A stretch of 64,000 nucleotides of DNA from Candidatus Sulfopaludibacter sp. SbA3. Lineage in GTDB: Bacteria; Pseudomonadota; Alphaproteobacteria; Caulobacterales; Hyphomonadaceae. The DNA is taken from NCBI GenBank assembly GCA_945888325.1, contig CAMDAC010000006.1, positions 88,968-152,967 of the forward strand, read 5' to 3'. This document shows, piece after piece, positions 56,240-64,000 of this stretch (its first letter is position 1; each line of letters begins with the position of its first letter). The notes under the pieces were generated by a model. The model had not been told where the DNA came from. It ran no database searches and was given only the letters and a program-made list of their open reading frames with translations. The position numbers were made by a program, and so were the translations under genes.

Positions 56240-57133
56240 ATGACGACACAGACTTCCCTAACGGAACGGGTCCGCATCGCCTCGGTCCAGTTCGAGATGC
56301 GGCGTATTGCGAGCCTCGAAGAGTTTGAAGAGCGCATTGCCTACTTCACCCGCGTGGCCAGCGAGTATGGCGCGCAGTTCGCTGTGTTTCCCGAACTATA
56401 CACCCTGCAGACTCTGTCACTGGGGCCGAATCTGCTGGGCGCTGCCGAGGCGATTGACGCGCTGACGGCCTACACCCCGCGCTTCGAGGCTTTGCTGACG
56501 GACCTTTCCGTCCGCCACCAGATCAATGTCATCGGCGGCACGCATGTGACGCGCGTCGCCTCCGGCGCGATCCGTAACGTGGCCTATGCCGCGCTTCGCG
56601 ATGGCACCCTGCACCAGCAGGAAAAGATCCATGCCACGCCTTGCGAGCGCACCTTCTGGGGTGTCACGGGCGGCAGCGAAAACAAGGTGATCGAGACCGA
56701 TTGCGGGCCGATCGGCATCGTCATCTGCTACGATAGCGAGTTTCCCGAACAGGTGCGCCACCTCGTGGATCAAGGCGCGATGATCCTGTTCGTGCCGTTC
56801 TGCACCGATGACCGGAACGGTTATCTCCGTGTACGATATTGCTGCGCGGCGCGCGCCATCGAGAACCAGATCTACGTCGCGATGTCCGGCGTCTGCGGAA
56901 ACCTGCCGAATGTCGGCAACATGGATGTGCACTATGCGCAAGGCGCGGTACTCACACCGTGCGACCTGCCCTTTGCCTGGAACGGGATACAGGCGGAGGC
57001 CGAACCGAACGTGGAGACGATGATCGTCGCGGATGTCTCGCTGGCCAGCCTCGCCGAAGCCCGCCTGCGCGGCACGGTTCAGAACCTCAATGATCGTCGT
57101 ACGGATTTGTATGGCAGCGGCTGGAAAGGCTAG
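56240..57133 (+). CDS. Carbon-nitrogen hydrolase (nitrilase superfamily)
   Basis: 297-residue amidase-type enzyme with the Glu-Lys-Cys triad: Glu in [10 protein letters not shown], Lys in [17 protein letters not shown] and Cys in [14 protein letters not shown]. In many bacteria this branch occurs fused to or beside a GNAT domain; here it stands alone, 9 bp after the kinase, which may place it in the same operon. Substrate unknown. Confidence 0.9.
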   Translation: MTTQTSLTERVRIASVQFEMRRIASLEEFEERIAYFTRVASEYGAQFAVFPELYTLQTLSLGPNLLGAAEAIDALTAYTPRFEALLTDLSVRHQINVIGGTHVTRVASGAIRNVAYAALRDGTLHQQEKIHATPCERTFWGVTGGSENKVIETDCGPIGIVICYDSEFPEQVRHLVDQGAMILFVPFCTDDRNGYLRVRYCCAARAIENQIYVAMSGVCGNLPNVGNMDVHYAQGAVLTPCDLPFAWNGIQAEAEPNVETMIVADVSLASLAEARLRGTVQNLNDRRTDLYGSGWKG

Positions 57134-57423
57134 GCGAGCCTTGCCGCCAGCTGGTCCATGAAGCCGGCGAGCTCGAGGTCTTTCTGCGTGACGCCGTCGG
57201 CGTCATGCGTGGTGAGGGTCACCTCGACCTTGTTGTAGACGTTGAACCATTCGGGATGGTGGTCCATCTGCTCGGCCTTCAGCGCGGCGCCCGACATGAA
57301 GGCGAAGGCGGTCTTGAAGTCGGTGAACTTGTAGGATTTCTGAATCGCATCGCGTTCACCGTCCAGGGCTTTCCAGCCCTTCAGCGCTTTCAAGGCGGCA
57401 GCGGCGCCGATCTTCTTGCTCAT
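57130..57423 (-). CDS. phhB: 4a-hydroxytetrahydrobiopterin dehydratase (pterin carbinolamine dehydratase)
   Basis: 97-residue enzyme that recycles the pterin cofactor of aromatic amino acid hydroxylases. The family core is [20 protein letters not shown] and the catalytic [25 protein letters not shown] split across residues 50-75, with the paired His and the later His of TTHD. No hydroxylase gene is adjacent. Convergent 4-nt overlap with the nitrilase-family gene. ATG at 57423 has the better ribosome spacing; ATG at 57429 also possible. Confidence 0.92.
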   Translation of the reverse strand: MSKKIGAAAALKALKGWKALDGERDAIQKSYKFTDFKTAFAFMSGAALKAEQMDHHPEWFNVYNKVEVTLTTHDADGVTQKDLELAGFMDQLAARLA

Positions 57424-57425
57424 GT

Positions 57426-58016
57426 TCATTCTTCCCCGTCTTGTCCGAGTACGAAGTATATCCAGGTGCCATCTTCCGAAATGGCCGTGCGCATGCCGGG
57501 ATAGCCTTCGCCGGCGCGGATGCGGGCGATACCGTCCTCGCGGATCAGGTCCTCAAGCCGGCGGCGGTCCTGGAAGGTCAGCTTTTCCGGGATCAGGTCG
57601 GCGGCGTCCTTCGCGGCAAGGTCCGGCCAGACATACCAGCGCTGGCCATCGATCTCGCGCAGGCCGGCGGGCTGTTCGAACAGTTCACGAAGTTTCCGGT
57701 TGGGATCAACGCCCGTGCGGCGCAACAGGTCCCAGAAACGGTCATGCGACTGGCCGCCGACATTCGACTTGAAGTCCGGATTGCGCGCGGCAATCTCGCC
57801 GAGGCCGCGCAGGGAGCCCCGTGTGGCTTCGTGGATCAGCGCATCGCGCGTCTTCGCGGCGGCCTTGCTGACTTCGATGGGCGCGGGCTCCACCGGGACT
57901 TCGGTAAAACGCTCGTCGGGCACGGGTGGCAGCGTCACAACGACTTCCGGCTCCGCCTGCGAGCAGGCCGCCAGAAAGACTGCGACGATGAGAGCCCAGG
58001 CGCTAGCGAAGCGCAT
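57426..58016 (-). CDS. Hypothetical lipoprotein
   Basis: 196-residue lipoprotein with lipobox LAAC (Cys about 18), then a Pro/Val-rich linker and a folded domain (about 50-196) without recognised family: [49 protein letters not shown]. It overlaps the pterin dehydratase start by 4 nt and the upstream HAD gene by 14 nt, so the three form one minus-strand unit. Confidence 0.75.
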   Translation of the reverse strand: MRFASAWALIVAVFLAACSQAEPEVVVTLPPVPDERFTEVPVEPAPIEVSKAAAKTRDALIHEATRGSLRGLGEIAARNPDFKSNVGGQSHDRFWDLLRRTGVDPNRKLRELFEQPAGLREIDGQRWYVWPDLAAKDAADLIPEKLTFQDRRRLEDLIREDGIARIRAGEGYPGMRTAISEDGTWIYFVLGQDGEE

Positions 58017-58653
58017 AGCCGGTCACGGCTTCCAGATCGGTGAGGAGCTGTTCCTCGCCGGTGACCTTGATCGTGGCCATGCCCATGTCGCGCGCGGGCT
58101 TCAGGTTGATGCCGAGGTCATCGAGATAGACGCAGGCTTTCGGATCGACATCGAGGGCTTCGCACATCAGCGCGTAGATGCGGGGATCGGGCTTGCGGAT
58201 ACCGAGCTTGGAGCTTTCGATCAGGTGGTCAAACTGGTCGAACACGGCGGCGAGTTCCTTCGCCTTGGCGTCGTCACTCGTCATCGAGGCGCCCTTGCCG
58301 ATGGGGGCGTTGTTGGTGATGCAGCCGACCTTGCCATGGCCCTTGCAGACCTTCAGCGCATGCACGACGCGGGGGCGCAGGCTGCCGGAGAGGAGGCCGA
58401 GGATGTCGCGGCCGCGGACATCATGGCCGAGCGCCTTGGCCTCGATCCGGAAGAGTTCGTCGAAACCCTCCGCATCGACTTCCGAACGCTCAAGCTTCGC
58501 CCAGGCATTCTCGAGCGGATTGATGGAGTTGACAGTGCGGATGAAATCCACCGGCAGACCGGAGGCGGCTTCGTAGCGGTTGAAGGCTTCGAAGGGCGAG
58601 GAGGTGAAAACCCCGCCGAAATCCCAGATGATGGCTTGGAAGGTGCGTGTCAT
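58003..58653 (-). CDS. HAD-superfamily hydrolase (HAD-IA)
   Basis: 216-residue phosphatase-like protein. The nucleophile motif I reads IIWDFGGVFTSSPFEAF (Asp but with the second Asp replaced by Gly, DFGG), motif II is CITNNAPIG and motifs III/IV GIRKPDPRIYALMCEALDV and YLDDLGINLKPA. The DFGG form also occurs in active HAD-IA enzymes such as epoxide hydrolase N-domains. Substrate unknown. First gene of a three-gene minus-strand unit. Confidence 0.87.
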   Translation of the reverse strand: MTRTFQAIIWDFGGVFTSSPFEAFNRYEAASGLPVDFIRTVNSINPLENAWAKLERSEVDAEGFDELFRIEAKALGHDVRGRDILGLLSGSLRPRVVHALKVCKGHGKVGCITNNAPIGKGASMTSDDAKAKELAAVFDQFDHLIESSKLGIRKPDPRIYALMCEALDVDPKACVYLDDLGINLKPARDMGMATIKVTGEEQLLTDLEAVTGYALR

Positions 58654-58781
58654 GGCGGCTAGCTAGCCCTTCGGGCGCGGCATTTCAAACCTTGATTTTC
58701 GTCCGCCCTGCCCTTGCAGCGCGTCGCGGGGGCGATAGTGTCCCGGCCCGAAACAAAAGCGAGACTACACGGAGAAAAACC

Positions 58782-59699
58782 ATGGGCGTTCTGGACGGAA
58801 AAGTGGTGCTGGTCACCGGCGGCGGCAACGGCATCGGCAAGGAATGCGCCCTGCTGGCGGCGCGCGAGGGCGCGAAGGTGGTCGTCAACGACCTCGGCGG
58901 CAGCCTGAAGGGCGACGAGGAGGGCTCGGCGGGTCCGGCAGAGGCTGTCGCGGCGGAAATCCGGAAAGCCGGCGGCGAGGCGGTCTCCAACTCCGAGAGC
59001 GTGACGGACTATAAGGCCGTCGCCGGCATGGTGACGCAGGCGCTGGACACGTTTGGCCGGCTGGACGCGGTGATCAACCCGGCCGGAATCCTGCGCGACG
59101 GCATGTTTCACAAGATGAGCGAGAGCGACTGGAAGGCCGTCATCGACGTCCACCTGCATGGCTCCTTCAACGTCACCCGTGCCACGATCGAGCATTTCCG
59201 CGAGAAGGAAGCCGGCTCCTATGTATTGTTCACCTCCACCACCGGCCTGATCGGCAATATCGGCCAGGCCAACTATGGTGCGGCCAAGCTCGGCATTGCC
59301 GGCCTCAGCCGCATCATCGCGATGGAAGGCGCCGCCAAGAATGTGCGCTCGAACATCATTGCGCCGTTTGCGTGGACACGGATGATTGCCTCGATCCCGG
59401 TGAAGGACGAAGCCGGCGCGCAGCGCGTGCAGCGGATGAAGGACGGCATGCGGGCCGACCAGGTGGCGCAGCTGGGTGTGGCGCTCTGCGCTGACACGGC
59501 GGCGCATGTCAGTGGGCAAATCTTCGGCGTGCGCGGCAACGAGGTCATCCTGTTCGACCAGCCCCGCCCGGTGAAATCGCTGGCACGGCTTGAAGGCTGG
59601 ACGCCGGAAAGCCTTATCGACCATTGCTTCCCGGCGATGAGTGGCAGCTTCTTCGGACTGGGCGCGACGGCGAGCGTGTTCCCGTACGATCCTGTTTGA
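58782..59699 (+). CDS. Short-chain dehydrogenase/reductase
   Basis: 305-residue NAD(P)-dependent oxidoreductase. Cofactor motif GGGNGIGKECAL, catalytic Tyr and Lys in NYGAAKLG, and Ser in FTSTTGLIG. The stretch that is normally NNAG reads NPAGILRD, so the first Asn-Asn pair is altered. The C-terminal extension (about 250-305) resembles the hydroxyacyl-CoA dehydrogenase branch related to peroxisomal MFE-2. GGAG precedes the ATG by 8 nt. Confidence 0.9.
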   Translation: MGVLDGKVVLVTGGGNGIGKECALLAAREGAKVVVNDLGGSLKGDEEGSAGPAEAVAAEIRKAGGEAVSNSESVTDYKAVAGMVTQALDTFGRLDAVINPAGILRDGMFHKMSESDWKAVIDVHLHGSFNVTRATIEHFREKEAGSYVLFTSTTGLIGNIGQANYGAAKLGIAGLSRIIAMEGAAKNVRSNIIAPFAWTRMIASIPVKDEAGAQRVQRMKDGMRADQVAQLGVALCADTAAHVSGQIFGVRGNEVILFDQPRPVKSLARLEGWTPESLIDHCFPAMSGSFFGLGATASVFPYDPV

Positions 59700-60169
59700 G
59701 GCAGCTCTGAATTGTCTGGCGAACACCCTCACCTCCCACGGCCTCAGGTCTTGGGTGGTGCGGGTTGTTTGTTTGGGAAGTTTTTTGAGATGAGTTCATG
59801 CCGGGATTATAACTCCGTGCACTGAGGTGTGGCGGAAGGAAACGCCGTCTAATTTGTAACGGCTTGAGGGAACTGGATTTTATTTTTCGGGAGGGCTGTT
59901 TTTTTTGGGCGCAAGTTCGTGTGCCTGCCCTCGCCAAACCTCGCCAAGCTGTTTCACAAGTATGCAGTCAATGCACAGCGAATGACGATTTCCTCTCGTT
60001 CATTCTCATTTTTTATCACCCCGTCGCGTTTTTTATCATCCCCTATCGCAACTCGCGCAGCCCGAAAAAGTCTGGGGCCCGGTCTTCAAAGTCTGGGGCC
60101 CGGTCTTCGCCTGCGGCGAAACCGGGATGACGACAAACTGTTCGTGCGTATGAGGCGAGGACGGCGGGC
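59700..60169. other. Low-GC intergenic region with repeats, no gene seen
   Basis: 470 bp between the SDR and mtgA genes, poorer in GC than the surroundings. Open frames lack ribosome sites and domains. It holds two similar 20-21-nt blocks, TTTTTTATCACCCCGTCGCG (60009-60028) and TTTTTTATCATCCCC... (60029-60049), and further repeats at 60067-60126. No terminator with a clean T-run was found for the SDR gene. Confidence 0.55.
60067..60126. repeat. Two tandem 21-bp repeats running into a palindrome
   Basis: AAAGTCTGGGGCCCGGTCTTC occurs twice without mismatch (60067-60087 and 60088-60108). The second copy continues into an inverted repeat CCCGGTCTTCG...CGAAACCGGG (60099-60126), of the kind dispersed in alphaproteobacterial intergenic regions. 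It may end the mtgA transcript on the minus strand. Confidence 0.7.
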
Positions 60170-61237
60170 CTATTCCGGCGTGAGGACCGTCGGGCCGCCT
60201 TCGTCTGCGGGCGGATCGGTGGGGACGGGTTCGGCGGCGGGCTCTTCGGTAGGCAATTCCTCGGCGGGGACTTCGGGGGCCGGTTCCGGGAGGGGTTCGG
60301 TGTTGAAGGTTTCGTCGGCCGAATTGAGGATGTCGTTGAGGACATCGTTCTCGTTCAGCGCGGGTTCGGTTTCGGCTGGCGCGCCGATCGCTTCTTCGCC
60401 TTCATCGGGCGCGTCCGGCAGGTCTTCGAAGACGGGGTCGGGACGGGGCGCGTCGCCTTTCTCGGGTTTCGGCAGGGTGGAGCGGATATCATCGCCGAGG
60501 ACGCAGGCCGCGTAGCCTTCATTGGCGACGACGCGCATGCGCGACATGATCGAGCCGGTGCGTTTCCTCACATAGGGGCCGGGCTTGTCAGCGCTCCATT
60601 TGTTCGGGGACGGAAGCACGGCGGCGAGGCGCGCGGCCTCCAGCTGCGAGAGATCGGCGGCGGACTTGCCGAAGCGGGCCTGGGCCGCAGCCTCGGCGCC
60701 GAAGATGCCGTCGCCCCACTCGGCGACGTTGAGATAGACTTCCATGATGCGGCGCTTGCCCCACACGGTTTCGATGACATAGGTCATCCAGGCTTCGCCG
60801 GCCTTGCGGGGCATGCCGCCGCCATTCCAGAAGAAGACGTTCTTGGCCGTCTGCTGGCTGATGGTCGAGCCGCCGCGGCGTTTCTTGCCGTCATGCTTCT
60901 TGTTGTATTCGCGGGCCTTCTCGATGGCGTCCCAGTCAATGCCGCCATGTTCGCAGAATTTTGCATCTTCGGAGGCGATGACGGCGAGCACGAGGTTTGG
61001 CGAGATCCTGTCGAGGCTCGTCCAGTCGCGCCGGACGTCTTCGCCCTGCATGCCGCGCTGGGTCATCAGGATGGTGCCGGGCGCGGGCAGCACCCTCAGG
61101 ATCAGGGCGTAGAGATGGAAGAGCAGGAAGATGGCGATGCCGGCCTGCACGAGGCGCACGAGGAGGTGGCGCCAGAGCGGCACATTGCGCTTCTCCTTCT
61201 GCGGCGGAAGAGAGGTGTTGGCCGTATCGTCGCTCAT
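60170..61237 (-). CDS. mtgA: Monofunctional peptidoglycan transglycosylase with acidic Pro-rich tail
   Basis: GT51 glycosyltransferase that polymerises lipid II. One N-terminal membrane segment ([20 protein letters not shown]) is followed by the catalytic domain: [20 protein letters not shown] (catalytic Glu), [16 protein letters not shown] and [20 protein letters not shown]. The catalytic part ends near residue 235. A further 120 residues are rich in Glu, Pro and Ala ([19 protein letters not shown]), which is not usual for MtgA. The ATG at 61237 overlaps the queG stop by 4 nt. Confidence 0.93.
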   Translation of the reverse strand: MSDDTANTSLPPQKEKRNVPLWRHLLVRLVQAGIAIFLLFHLYALILRVLPAPGTILMTQRGMQGEDVRRDWTSLDRISPNLVLAVIASEDAKFCEHGGIDWDAIEKAREYNKKHDGKKRRGGSTISQQTAKNVFFWNGGGMPRKAGEAWMTYVIETVWGKRRIMEVYLNVAEWGDGIFGAEAAAQARFGKSAADLSQLEAARLAAVLPSPNKWSADKPGPYVRKRTGSIMSRMRVVANEGYAACVLGDDIRSTLPKPEKGDAPRPDPVFEDLPDAPDEGEEAIGAPAETEPALNENDVLNDILNSADETFNTEPLPEPAPEVPAEELPTEEPAAEPVPTDPPADEGGPTVLTPE

Positions 61238-62358
61238 GCCCCGAGATCCCATTCTTCGATGACCGTGCTATCATGTTCGCTGGCGCGGCGCTGCGCCTTT
61301 TCCCCGGCAAAGCGGGCGGGATCAAGGCGGGCGAGCGCCCAGATGGCCGCGCCGCGCACCAGCGCCGAAGGATCGTCCAGCAGCGGCAGCAGGCTGGCCG
61401 TGAGCCGGGCGCTGCCGGAATTGCCGATAGCGACGGCGACATTGCGCACGAAGCGGTCCCTCCCCGAGCGCTTGACCGGGGAGCCCGAGAAGACTTCGCG
61501 GAACGCCGCATCATCGAGGGCAGCGAGTTCGTCGAGGCCCGGCGTTTTCAGCTCGGCGCGGGCGAACAGGGCGGCCTCCGAGGCGCTGGCGGCGAACTTG
61601 TTCCAGGGACAGGCGGCGAGACAGTCGTCGCAGCCATAGATGCGGTTGCCCATCGCGGCGCGGAATTCGCGCGGGATGGGGCCGGCGTGTTCGATGGTAA
61701 GGTAGGAGATGCAGCGGCGGGCATCGAGTTGGTAGGGCGCGGGGAACGCCGCGGTGGGGCAGATGTCGAGGCAGGCGCGGCAGGAGCCGCAATGGTCAGG
61801 CTCGGGCGCGTCCGGCGACAGGCTGGCGCTGGTGAGGACCACGCCGAGGAAGAACCAGGAGCCGAGCTCGCGGCTGACGAGGTTGGTGTGCTTGCCCTGC
61901 CAGCCGAGGCCGGCCTTCTGGGCGAGCGGCTTTTCCATCAGCGGGGCGGTGTCGACGAAGACTTTCACTTCGGCGCCGGTGAGCTGCGCAACCTCGCCCG
62001 CGAGCAGCTTGAGGCGGGACTTGATCAGGTCGTGATAGTCCCTGCCCCGCGCGTAGACGGAGATGTTGCCGGTCTCGCGCTCGGCGAGCGTGTCGAGCGG
62101 GTTGTGGTCCGGGCCGTAGTTCATCGCGACGACGAGGGCGGCGCGGGCCTCCGGCCACATGGCGGTGGGGGCGCTGCGGCGGGCGAGGGTGTCCTCCATC
62201 CAGCGCATCTCGCCGTGGCGGCCCTCGGCGACGAAGGCGGCGAGGCGAGCACCGGCCTCCCACGCTTCATCGGTGCGGGCGACACCGGCGGCGTCGAAGC
62301 CGAGCCGCAGGGCGGCGGCTTTCAGCGTGTCTTCGAGGGAGGCGGGCGCGCCGGTCAT
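61234..62358 (-). CDS. queG: Epoxyqueuosine reductase QueG
   Basis: Cobalamin and iron-sulfur enzyme that makes queuosine in tRNA in the last step. It is 374 residues. N-terminal region with [17 protein letters not shown], then [26 protein letters not shown]. The two [4Fe-4S] motifs are [16 protein letters not shown] and [11 protein letters not shown], and a HEAT-like C-terminus follows. Translationally coupled to mtgA by an ATGA overlap, though the functions are unrelated. Confidence 0.95.
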   Translation of the reverse strand: MTGAPASLEDTLKAAALRLGFDAAGVARTDEAWEAGARLAAFVAEGRHGEMRWMEDTLARRSAPTAMWPEARAALVVAMNYGPDHNPLDTLAERETGNISVYARGRDYHDLIKSRLKLLAGEVAQLTGAEVKVFVDTAPLMEKPLAQKAGLGWQGKHTNLVSRELGSWFFLGVVLTSASLSPDAPEPDHCGSCRACLDICPTAAFPAPYQLDARRCISYLTIEHAGPIPREFRAAMGNRIYGCDDCLAACPWNKFAASASEAALFARAELKTPGLDELAALDDAAFREVFSGSPVKRSGRDRFVRNVAVAIGNSGSARLTASLLPLLDDPSALVRGAAIWALARLDPARFAGEKAQRRASEHDSTVIEEWDLGA

Positions 62359-62414
62359 GGCATCCTGGGTAGCAGCCTTCGGGGCGGCAGGGAATCGCGC
62401 GGCGGCCGCGAGCG

Positions 62415-62864
62415 TCAGTTCGGGAGCTGGCAGGCGGTTTTGAGGGCGGCGACCGCTTCGGTGTACTGGCGGGCGAGGGCCATGGTGCCGAAGGGGATGG
62501 CGTGGTCGCGGATGGGGTCGGCGGCGGTGCTGAGCGCGCCTTTTCGCATGCAGGCCGAGCCATCAAGGCAGGTGAGGCGGACAAGGGCCGTGCCCTCGTC
62601 CGTCTCCTCGGCGCCGTGTTCGATCACTTCGGCGAGCGGCATTTCCCAGAGGCCCCAGGCGGCGTTGCGGCCGTGGGTGTGGACGAGGGTGTCACAGTCG
62701 CCCCAGACCTGGTGGTAGACGAAGAGGGCCTCGCCCGTGCGGTGCCAGCGGAACGAGGGCGGCGCCTCTGCGGCGGCCGGTTCGGCGGGCGCGGCAGGTG
62801 GCGCGGGTGTGGCCGTGCAGGCCGCAGCCAGCGAGAGCAGGAACGCGAGACCGAGGCGCCGCAT
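62415..62864 (-). CDS. Hypothetical lipoprotein
   Basis: 149-residue lipoprotein (lipobox LAAAC, Cys about 16), then an Ala/Pro/Glu-rich linker to about residue 35 and a folded domain with three further Cys ([25 protein letters not shown]). No family recognised. It lies 4 bp after the glutamate dehydrogenase gene and may be the last gene of that transcript. Confidence 0.72.
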   Translation of the reverse strand: MRRLGLAFLLSLAAACTATPAPPAAPAEPAAAEAPPSFRWHRTGEALFVYHQVWGDCDTLVHTHGRNAAWGLWEMPLAEVIEHGAEETDEGTALVRLTCLDGSACMRKGALSTAADPIRDHAIPFGTMALARQYTEAVAALKTACQLPN

Positions 62865-62868
62865 GGGA

Positions 62869-64000
62869 TCAGCGGCCCATGAACTGGCGGACGGCGTCGG
62901 TCGACAGGGCGAACTTGGCGAAGGACCAGGCGCGGTCCTTGCCGAGGGCTGTCAGTGTGCTGATCACCTGTCGACGGCCCTCGCCGCGCGCCTCGAGCCA
63001 GGCATCGGCGCCGCCGGAGCGGAGCGCCTCATCGGTGGCGGAGGCCTGCAGGCGGACGAGTTCGGAGATCAGGCGGCGGCCGGCGACGCGGTCCCAGTAG
63101 GGCGCCTTGACGAGGCCTTCGCGGGCCGAGGCGCGCAGCCGGTCAAGCCGGAGGGCGTCGCCGATGGCGTAGAAGGCGGCGGCGGTTTCCGGCACCTTCT
63201 TTTTTGCCTGCTGCGAGACCGCGACGATGTTGAGGCCCTGCGCAAAATAGCTCATCGCGGCGGCCCAGTGGGCGAGTGCGTCGGGGGCGCCGCGCTTGAT
63301 GAAGGCGCGGGCATCACGCTCGATGCGCGAGGCGGGGAAATCCGTCTGCACATCGGCGAGCGCCATCTTGAGCTCGTTGAGCGGGGCGTGGGTCTGCTTG
63401 ACGGCGTCGCCGATGGACTTGCCGGCGGTGGCGCGGATGAACCAGCCGGCGGCTTCGCTGGCGGCGTGGACGGCTTCCTGCTGAAGCTCCGTCTGCAGAT
63501 CAGCGGCGACGCGCGTGTCGAGGGCGAAGACTTCGCGGCGGAAGCCGGCGAGGTCCAGCACTTCGCGGGCGGCCTCCAGCGCGCGGACGGCTTCCGCGGG
63601 GGCGGCGCCGGTAAGTTCGCGCAGGCGCAGGAGGGTGACCGGGCCGCAGAAATCCAACGTGCGGTTGGCGATGACAGTGGCGATGATTTCGCGGCGGAGG
63701 CGGTGGCCCTTCATCGCCTTTTCGAAGCCGTCAATGGGCGACGGGAAATAGGCCTTCAGCACCGGCGCGAACCAGGGATCGTCCGGCAGGTCAGAGGCCA
63801 CGAGATCGTCGAACAGGACGATCTTAGACCAGGCGAGCAGGACGGCGAGTTCGGGCCGGGTGAGTGGCTGCCCGGTTTCCTTGCGGGCCTGCATGCCGGT
63901 GGTGGACGGCAGGCCTTCGAGGGCGCGGTTCAGCACGCCGCGCTCCTCAAGATAGAGCATCACGCGCTCGAGGGCGTCATGGTCTTCCACGGCAGTGGAG
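62869..64000 (-). CDS. Large NAD-specific glutamate dehydrogenase, C-terminal part (cut by window edge)
   Basis: About 377 C-terminal residues of the 1500-1600-residue bacterial NAD-GDH, which deaminates glutamate to 2-oxoglutarate. Characteristic stretches are RVMLYLEERGVLNRALEGLP, PLTRPELAVLLAWSKIVLFD, GHRLRREIIATVIANRTLDF and the helical C-terminal domain to FALSTDAVRQFMGR. The catalytic domain is outside the window. The frame is open to the window edge, so the gene starts upstream. Confidence 0.93.
   Translation of the reverse strand, partial: STAVEDHDALERVMLYLEERGVLNRALEGLPSTTGMQARKETGQPLTRPELAVLLAWSKIVLFDDLVASDLPDDPWFAPVLKAYFPSPIDGFEKAMKGHRLRREIIATVIANRTLDFCGPVTLLRLRELTGAAPAEAVRALEAAREVLDLAGFRREVFALDTRVAADLQTELQQEAVHAASEAAGWFIRATAGKSIGDAVKQTHAPLNELKMALADVQTDFPASRIERDARAFIKRGAPDALAHWAAAMSYFAQGLNIVAVSQQAKKKVPETAAAFYAIGDALRLDRLRASAREGLVKAPYWDRVAGRRLISELVRLQASATDEALRSGGADAWLEARGEGRRQVISTLTALGKDRAWSFAKFALSTDAVRQFMGR

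Overview
The window reads as a chromosomal segment of an alphaproteobacterium, most likely a Hyphomonadaceae/Maricaulales-type member of the Caulobacter relatives. The evidence is the mix of genes: gcrA, a class I (archaeal-type) lysyl-tRNA synthetase, a fused indolepyruvate ferredoxin oxidoreductase with a divergent Lrp regulator, a large NAD-glutamate dehydrogenase, PhyR plus an HWE kinase, a UrcA-family protein and alphaproteobacterial LexA boxes (GTTC-N7-GTTC). GC content is high and coding density is near 90%. I saw no tRNA, rRNA, CRISPR array, prophage or integrative element. This is mostly core genome with a few accessory islands. The genus is inference.

Layout. 1-2.6 kb (minus): start of the division/cell-wall cluster, mraZ-rsmH-ftsL-ftsI, with three MraZ boxes upstream. 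3.1-8.8 kb: oxyR, an HcaT-like MFS carrier, a MarR-GNAT fusion, a sigma54 response regulator of TacA type and an ECF sigma factor. 8.9-11.5 kb: uvrB and a small unknown gene. 11.6-12.25 kb: no gene, but a hairpin-dense plus-strand segment ending in a strong terminator, probably a large non-coding RNA I cannot place in a known family. 12.4-17.4 kb: EF-hand protein, lipoprotein, ABC-2 permease, gcrA, a REP-associated transposase with its REP hairpins, and a PhoR-like kinase. 17.6-23.6 kb: a complete RND efflux operon (NodT-type outer membrane factor, adaptor, pump).

23.6-31.3 kb: M13 peptidase with an EF-hand loop, PilZ protein, dodecin, lipoprotein glutathione peroxidase, thiolase and three unknown genes. 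31.3-35.4 kb: Lrp regulator divergent from indolepyruvate ferredoxin oxidoreductase. 35.5-39.1 kb: lipoprotein, lysyl-tRNA synthetase, a membrane protein/XRE pair behind a 34-bp palindrome, and an acyltransferase. 39.1-41 kb: iron pair bfd-bfr and a SIMPL protein. 41.1-44.9 kb: two acyl-CoA dehydrogenases and a FAD oxidoreductase. 44.95-46.7 kb: a photolyase with a perfect LexA box, overlapping a DUF2256 gene. 46.7-47.5 kb: AT-rich leader, a small basic protein and a UrcA protein.

47.6-64 kb: SixA-like phosphatase, 1-Cys peroxiredoxin, a frameshifted phyR convergent with an HWE kinase, Na/Ca exchanger, DMT carrier, ilvE, a MarR-OmpR-kinase operon of PetP/PetR type, nitrilase-family amidase, pterin dehydratase, lipoprotein, HAD hydrolase, SDR, a 470-bp low-GC gap with repeats, mtgA, queG, a lipoprotein and the C-terminal third of NAD-glutamate dehydrogenase.

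Themes. Stress control is dense: OxyR with its own operator, peroxiredoxin, glutathione peroxidase, LexA-type sites before uvrB and the photolyase, a general-stress regulator with a one-base disruption, and an ECF sigma factor. Several small regulators sit beside strong palindromes that overlap their own promoters.
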